Origin: Cryptomeria japonica
Taxonomy: Eukaryota; Streptophyta; Pinopsida; Cupressales; Cupressaceae
Assembly (NCBI RefSeq): GCF_030272615.1
Contig: NC_081407.1
Span: forward strand, 378,904,179 to 378,968,178
DNA: 64,000 bases
Direction: 5' to 3'
In this document: piece after piece, positions 58,955-64,000 of the stretch
Layout of the letters: each line of letters begins with the position of its first letter
Numbering within the stretch: the stretch's first letter is position 1
The notes under the pieces: model-generated
What the model was told of the DNA's origin: nothing
Database searches by the model: none
What the model saw: the letters and a program-made list of their open reading frames with translations, nothing else
Program-made: the position numbers and the translations under genes

Positions 58955-60870
58955 ATGGACCGTCCTTCCAGGCTCGACAACGAGTTTCCCTCCTAATAGT
59001 GGAGGAGGTGGTAAGACTTCCTCCACGGTGGTAAGGCCCTTGTTTTTCCCTTCTACTTGCATTCATTTCACTCACATTTATTGAGTGTGGTTTTACTCTG
59101 TTACTTGTTTTGTTGTACATGTTGCCTTATGGGCGAGCAATCAATAGGGTCGAGCATTAACTTGATCAACCCATCGGTTTCTATGACCGAGGCTGATGGA
59201 ATTAATGGAAAAACCTTTAGAGATGCCATTATTGGCTTGGCTTTGCAGGTTCTGGATGAAGCCAAGTTTATACTCTAGTAAGTGATTCTGAACCGAGCGA
59301 TGGCAGTGGAGGAAACCTCGGTAAGAACCCTCCCTCTCCTTTGCCTAACTTGTCTGTTTTTCCTAATGAATCGATTTCTAGGGCTATAGATTTCAAAAAG
59401 GCTAGGATGCAACATATTTCCATTTTCTTCGTTGCTATTGACATTGATAGATGCCCAGCTAGGAAGTTTATGGATGACTAGATGAAAAATGTTTGGATAA
59501 ATAAATTAGGGTTTAAGTTTTCTTTTTGTAGAATGGTTTAGAAAGGTTTGTTCATTATTTTCTTCAATGACAATAAATCTCAGGTGGAAATTATTAAGAA
59601 ACAATTTTGGGTCATGGGGAAACCACATTTAGGGCTCTTAAATGTCATTTGATACTAACAATGAGGAAATATTGGCTCTATCATGCCTCCATTGGATCCA
59701 AATTAAGAATCTTCCTCCCGTTTTCTTGAATTTCATTCCTCAAATCGTGGAACCAATAGGCAGAATGATAAGGGTAGACCACTCATCAAACTTGGTTCCT
59801 CACCTAGATGCCTGCATTCTTGTTTCTATTAACACTAGTGTAGATATTCCTAGATTTATTGTCATTCATCTTGGAGATGAATGGTTTACTTGTCTTGTTG
59901 AAACCCTAGGTGAACTTAATGCTTGTTTTATGTGTAGCAAGAAAGGGCACATTAGAAGATCCTTCCCTATTATTAATTCCAAGAAGAGGGCCTCTAAAAA
60001 CCCTACCGATAATGTTTCTAAATCTAATGGTTACCCTTCCTCTTTGGCCCCCAATCTAGGCGGTGTCTTTACCTTAGTGGGTGAACTTGATTCTCTTAAA
60101 GATGCCATTAGTAAAGCTACTTCAGGCTTCTCGAGTGAGAAATATGTAGTACTTCTTTCTATTGATGACTCTGCTATCTTTGGCACCTTCAATGTCGACC
60201 CTCCTCCGTGTTATGCTGTGTCAGAAGTGGTCAAGAAGGAAGAATGCACAACAAATTGCATTGGAAAAAATAGGGTGCGTGGATATGTGCAGAAATGCTT
60301 CTCTGCGAAGAAGATGTTCTTGAAGTTTTGTCTGAGAGTAACTTGTTGGATAATAATGATATGCAGTCTCTAGTCAAGTCTATCATTAGGATTTTTGAGG
60401 GGGTAGTTCGGGGTACCTCTAGCTTGGGGAAGACAGAGAGAATCAGCCCTCCTCCTGGAAAAGATCCTATTCTACCAAAATCCAATCAATTTTAGATTCT
60501 TGATTCTTAGTCTGAGCCAATTAAGGATTTGATTGATCCTGTGGATTCCCAAGAGGAGGGAGATTTTCCTTCTTGTTATCAAGACACTGATACTACGATG
60601 TCTTCCCCCTGTTTCTAAAAAGTTGATTGATCCTAACAATGTGGTCTATGAGATCATCCATGTTGACCCTCTGGTTGGTAGGTCAAACCCTAACGACTCC
60701 CCCACTCTTGCCAAAGTTGACATAGCTGAGAGTGATAGCCTGCAGTATGACTCCTCGTTGGGCAATCATGAGCCCAAAGTTGAGATAGACCTTATTTCCA
60801 ACTACTCGGTCACAACTAGTGAGGGGGTCCAGGAGAGAGGAGTTTTGGATGAGGAAATTTCTAAAACATA
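58955..60870 (+). pseudogene. LINE copy 2 ORF1 (Gag-like), broken
   Basis: ATG 58955 is followed by a Gly-rich segment as in copy 1. Stops lie near 59083 and 59278, and several lie between 59380 and 59640. The best-kept part is 59642-60373 (IQIKNLPPVF, IHLGDEWFTCLVETLGELNA), then a near-complete zinc knuckle CFMCSKKGHIRRSF whose last Cys is Phe. The tail frame 60533-60871 keeps CAG at 60743 where copy 1 has TAG. A TAG near 60493 sits where copy 1 reads CAG. Confidence 0.7.
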
Positions 60871-62720
60871 GACTAATGCGAGGAGAAAAAGAGGTAGACC
60901 TCCAAGATCCAAAAATAAAAACTCTCCATTGAATAAGAAATCTAACCGTAAATCTAGCATGTGCAAGTGCTTCAGCAGCTTCCAAGCTGCTAAGGAAGAC
61001 AATTAAGAAGTTGTTGATTATGAAGTGCATGTCATGGAATGTCTGGGGGTCGGAATCTCCTGACAGGAAATATATTGTCAGAAGAAGGCTTAATCAACAT
61101 AGAGAACTGGACATTGTTATGCTTCAAGAAATCAAGGCACCCAGTTTCGCATTGGATGTTGGTCAAAATTTTGTCTGGAAAGATGCTTTGAAGTTTTATA
61201 CCAAACATGAAAAGAGGAAAGGGGGAGCCGTGATACTTGTTAATTCAAAATGGAGAGACTCAATTTAGTGCTCCAGTGTATCCCCCATGTAGTAGAGCAG
61301 TATGGGTCTCTGTTAAAAGCAGTGATAACATATTTGGTATTTGTATAGTCTATGCCCCTAATGATTATAAGGAGAGAGATAATCTATGGCAACGGTTGCT
61401 TCCTTACCTGACATCCCATGGATCATAGGAGGAGACTTTAACATGATTGAGCGGTAGGAGGATAAGAGGGGAGGTTAAAAAGTGGATTGGAAAGGAGGAG
61501 AGAAGATGATATGGGAAAAAATGAAAGGAATGAAGAGATTGTATGACCCGTTAGAAGGTATGAGATCTTCCCACAAAGGTATTTGGTTTACCTGGTGCAA
61601 CTACCAAAAAAGATAAAGTAGGATTTATTCCAGACTTGACATATTTTATGCCAACAAAGATTTATTTTCCTTTGCTCTTGATCTTGATGGCTATCCGGTG
61701 AGAGTCTGGCCTTCCTCTCTCTTTGCCCATCACCCCATTATTTCCTATTTCTCCCTTAGAGACGGTATCAAAGGACAAACAAAGGGTAGTAACAAATTTA
61801 TTCTCAATACAAAGTTGTTAGAAGATCAAGATATTCTTGCTGTCCTCCACATTGCCAGTATTTTTAACAGATGGACCTCTCACTCTAATTCCCATATTGA
61901 AAGATGGAATGCCTCAGTGATCAATTGGAAAAATTTTCTTAATACCATGGGTAAAAACAAAGCCAAGGATGTGAGACAGGTTGAACTTATCCTCACATCC
62001 AACCTGTAAGAGGCAGAAGAAAAGATCCAATCTGACCTGAGTAATGTAATTCTTGCCCAATCGGTGGCTTTGGCTAGAAATAAACTTAGGAAGCTGCAAC
62101 ATAATAGATCTTTAGGAGCAAGGGCAAGAGCTAGAATACAATGGCTACAATAGGGAGATTCGGGTTATAAATTTTTCTTTAAGTATCTTAAACAAATGCA
62201 AGCAAGAGACATAATTGATAAGTTGTCGGATGAAGATAGAGAGATTTATAGTGAGGATGGCATGATGGGAGAATTCCTTTTCTTTTACAAGAATCTCTTT
62301 ACAACCTATGACTTGCCCATCTCCATCATTTCTAGGAAGATATGTTTCTCTCTCATCCCTAAGATCCTTTCACCTGAAGATAACTAGAGGCTAAACCAAC
62401 CTTTTTCTATGGAGGAAATCAAAAGTGCCATTAACTCACTTCACAATGATAAGGCCCCAGGCCCAGATGGGTTATCCATTGAATTCTACAAAGCCAATAT
62501 CAACTGGATTGCTAACAACTTGCTAGAAGTGTATAAGGAAGCCACTGGGAAAGGTTCCCTTGGAGATGAGATTAATAGAGGACTTATTAAATTACTTCCT
62601 AAAGAAGGGGATAAGGACATCATAAAAAACTGTAGACCTATCACTCTACTCAATGTCTCCTATAAAATTCTAGCCAAAATGCTAGCCATCAGATTGGAAA
62701 ATATTCTTCCTAGGCTTATT

Positions 62721-62849
62721 TGTGGGGAAAGGTCTATATGGTGGAATCTATTCCACAATGGTAAACCCCTAGCCCTCACTCAAGGCCGCTTAGCCAGAAG
62801 TTGGGCTAACAGAGGTATTTTTTGTTTTAAAGATATTTGTTTAAATGAT
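62721..62849 (+). repeat. Internal direct repeat, first copy
   Basis: 129 bp starting tgtggggaaaggtctatatg, repeated at 63057-63185 with a few mismatches. It replaces about 1 kb of reverse transcriptase sequence present in LINE copy 1 (about 11118-12122). Confidence 0.9.
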
Positions 62850-63056
62850 CCATGGAAGATTATTATTAGGAATAATATTAAGTTGGGTGTTCCCAAGACT
62901 GCTAAATCTTGGAAATCCCTTTCTCTTAGTGACCTCTTAGTTGGAATTTTCTATGACTCTACTACGGGCTCATCGGTGTTCAAGTCAATATGGAAGGCAT
63001 GGGAGAGTGTTAGGCACAACATATCTAACAATTGGGTTAGTAGGGATGATCTCATT

Positions 63057-63185
63057 TGTGGGGAAAGGTCTATATGGTGGAATCTATTCTACAATGGTAA
63101 ACCCCTAGCCCTCACTCAAGACTGCTCAGCCAGAAGTTGGGCTAACAGAGGTATTTTTTGTTTTAAAGATATTTGTTTAAATGAT
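63057..63185 (+). repeat. Internal direct repeat, second (original-position) copy
   Basis: 129 bp, same start and end words as 62721-62849. Its flanks continue the normal ORF2 order, so this is the source copy. Confidence 0.9.
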
Positions 63186-64000
63186 GGTCTCATCTCTTGG
63201 AATAATCTCTCTAGTAGGTATCATCTTCTTGTTTCCAATAGGAGAACTTATAATATAATGTTTAATGCTTGTCTTTCCTTGCAACTCCCCAAAAAATGTG
63301 TAACTATTGATAAGAGGTTTGTTGACCTCTCTTAGCATGACAACACTAAGTTATGTAATTTGAAATCCATCTTGGTTTATAATTCTCTTATGTACAATGA
63401 TTGAATTCTCAATCACATTAACTCTCTTTGGTATACTGACTTGACGCCCATGCAATGGGGTAAGCTGTTTAAATCAGTACGAAACAAGCTGATAGCTCCT
63501 AAAGAGAAGATTTTTAGATGGCTACTAATTACTGATAACCTTCCTATCAGATTTGACCATAATAGAGATGTGCTTTGTACCATCTGTAAAGTTATTTAAA
63601 CTACAAGGCATATTTTGTTTTATTGTATTATTGCTAAGGAAATCTGGTTAATGTTTGGTTTATCATTTCCATTGCATGTTAATCTTCTTGATATTGTTAC
63701 CAGTTATATTAAAGGCCTCAAAAAAGACAACAATTTATTTTGGAATCTGTTATCATGTGAAATTCCTTGGTATATATGGAAGATAAGAAATGAAGATGGG
63801 TTTCAAGGAAAAGAGAGTATCCTTAATGAAACTTTTTGTAGACTCACAGATTATTTTGTCTCTTCTCAGGTGGACTTAGTAATCAGGTTGAAAAAGGAGA
63901 AGTTCTAGAGATTTCTGAGTGATGACCATACCAAGATCTTTGTACATGAGCTCTCTCATGGTTACACATGGCATAGGCTCAATGCTCAAGGTACACCCTT

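Larger units (their letters stand above)
61020..63908 (+). pseudogene. LINE copy 2 ORF2 (endonuclease, partial RT, zf-RVT), broken
   Basis: ATG 61020 starts the endonuclease domain (MKCMSWNVWGSES; Trp where WNVRG is usual). The GGDFNMIE motif is intact in sequence near 61430, and a TAG follows it at about 61456 (copy 1 has CAG). The reverse transcriptase keeps NDKAPGPDGLSIEFYK (about 62448 on) and NCRPITLLN, then jumps into downstream sequence at 62721. The region with the DD active site is absent. The 3' part (about 63465-63908) carries a zf-RVT-like domain: EKIFRWLLITDNLP, CTIC, then HILFYC-x-IAKEIW, and closes at TAG 63906-63908. A TAG at 62151-62153 replaces CAG of copy 1. Confidence 0.8.
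58955..64000 (+). mobile_element. LINE copy 2 (plant L1-like), rearranged, runs off the window
   Basis: Same element as 7343-12200. It retains the 3' part of ORF2 that copy 1 lacks, but has lost the centre of the reverse transcriptase and gained a 129-bp internal duplication. The 3' end lies beyond 64000. Confidence 0.87.

Noticed and set aside
1-64000. tRNA or rRNA genes, CRISPR arrays, bacterial-type operons or ribosome binding sites
   Set aside because: None seen. The SINE-like B-box at about 4182-4192 is the only tRNA-related signal, and the rest of the sequence is eukaryotic repeat-rich DNA.

Overview
This window reads as nuclear DNA of a seed plant, most likely a gymnosperm such as a conifer. 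The reasons are long AT-rich gene-poor stretches, a Ty1/copia LTR retrotransposon, two plant L1-type LINE copies ending in an zf-RVT-like domain, many small inverted-repeat elements, and an S-domain (G-type lectin) receptor-like kinase. The gymnosperm assignment is inference from the style of the kinase and the repeats. I see no undamaged host gene: every long reading frame carries stops or frameshifts.

Layout. 1-6.2 kb: AT-rich DNA with a LINE 3' remnant, a 443-bp inverted-repeat element, a SINE-like tRNA-derived sequence, and three copies of a short TIR element called here the 'TATTCTGGCTCC' MITE. 6.2-12.2 kb: LINE copy 1 with about 1 kb of upstream sequence that is also present before copy 2. 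12.2-13.1 kb: three more MITE copies that cut off the LINE. 13.7-24.4 kb: a region dominated by two diverged members of an unrecognised large-ORF family placed head to head (15449-18967 minus, 21483-24395 plus). They are separated by a diverged tandem array with a period of about 127 bp. 26.1-26.7 kb: reverse-strand LINE-end remnant. 27.35-28.85 kb: dense MITE cluster. 29.5-31.84 kb: S-domain receptor kinase pseudogene, complete in domain order but with three nonsense codons and a frameshift. 33.3-44.65 kb: a 2.28-kb tandem duplication whose first copy is split by a complete 6.59-kb copia element (LTRs, PBS, PPT and a perfect 5-bp target duplication). 44.65-57.6 kb: AT-rich DNA with few recognisable features, including an inverted pair of short coding-like segments. 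57.6-64.0 kb: LINE copy 2, internally rearranged and running off the window.

The window's main themes are two. First, decay happens largely by substitution without indels. The copia gag-pol frame (4.08 kb) and both unknown ORFs (3.5 and 2.9 kb) stay in one frame from end to end and are broken only by stop codons, many of them TAG where Gln (CAG) is expected. Paired LINE copies show CAG/TAG differences directly. This fits deamination of methylated C in CHG context. Second, the unknown large-ORF pair with its tandem-repeat spacer is the best candidate for something undescribed. I cannot assign it to any family from sequence alone.
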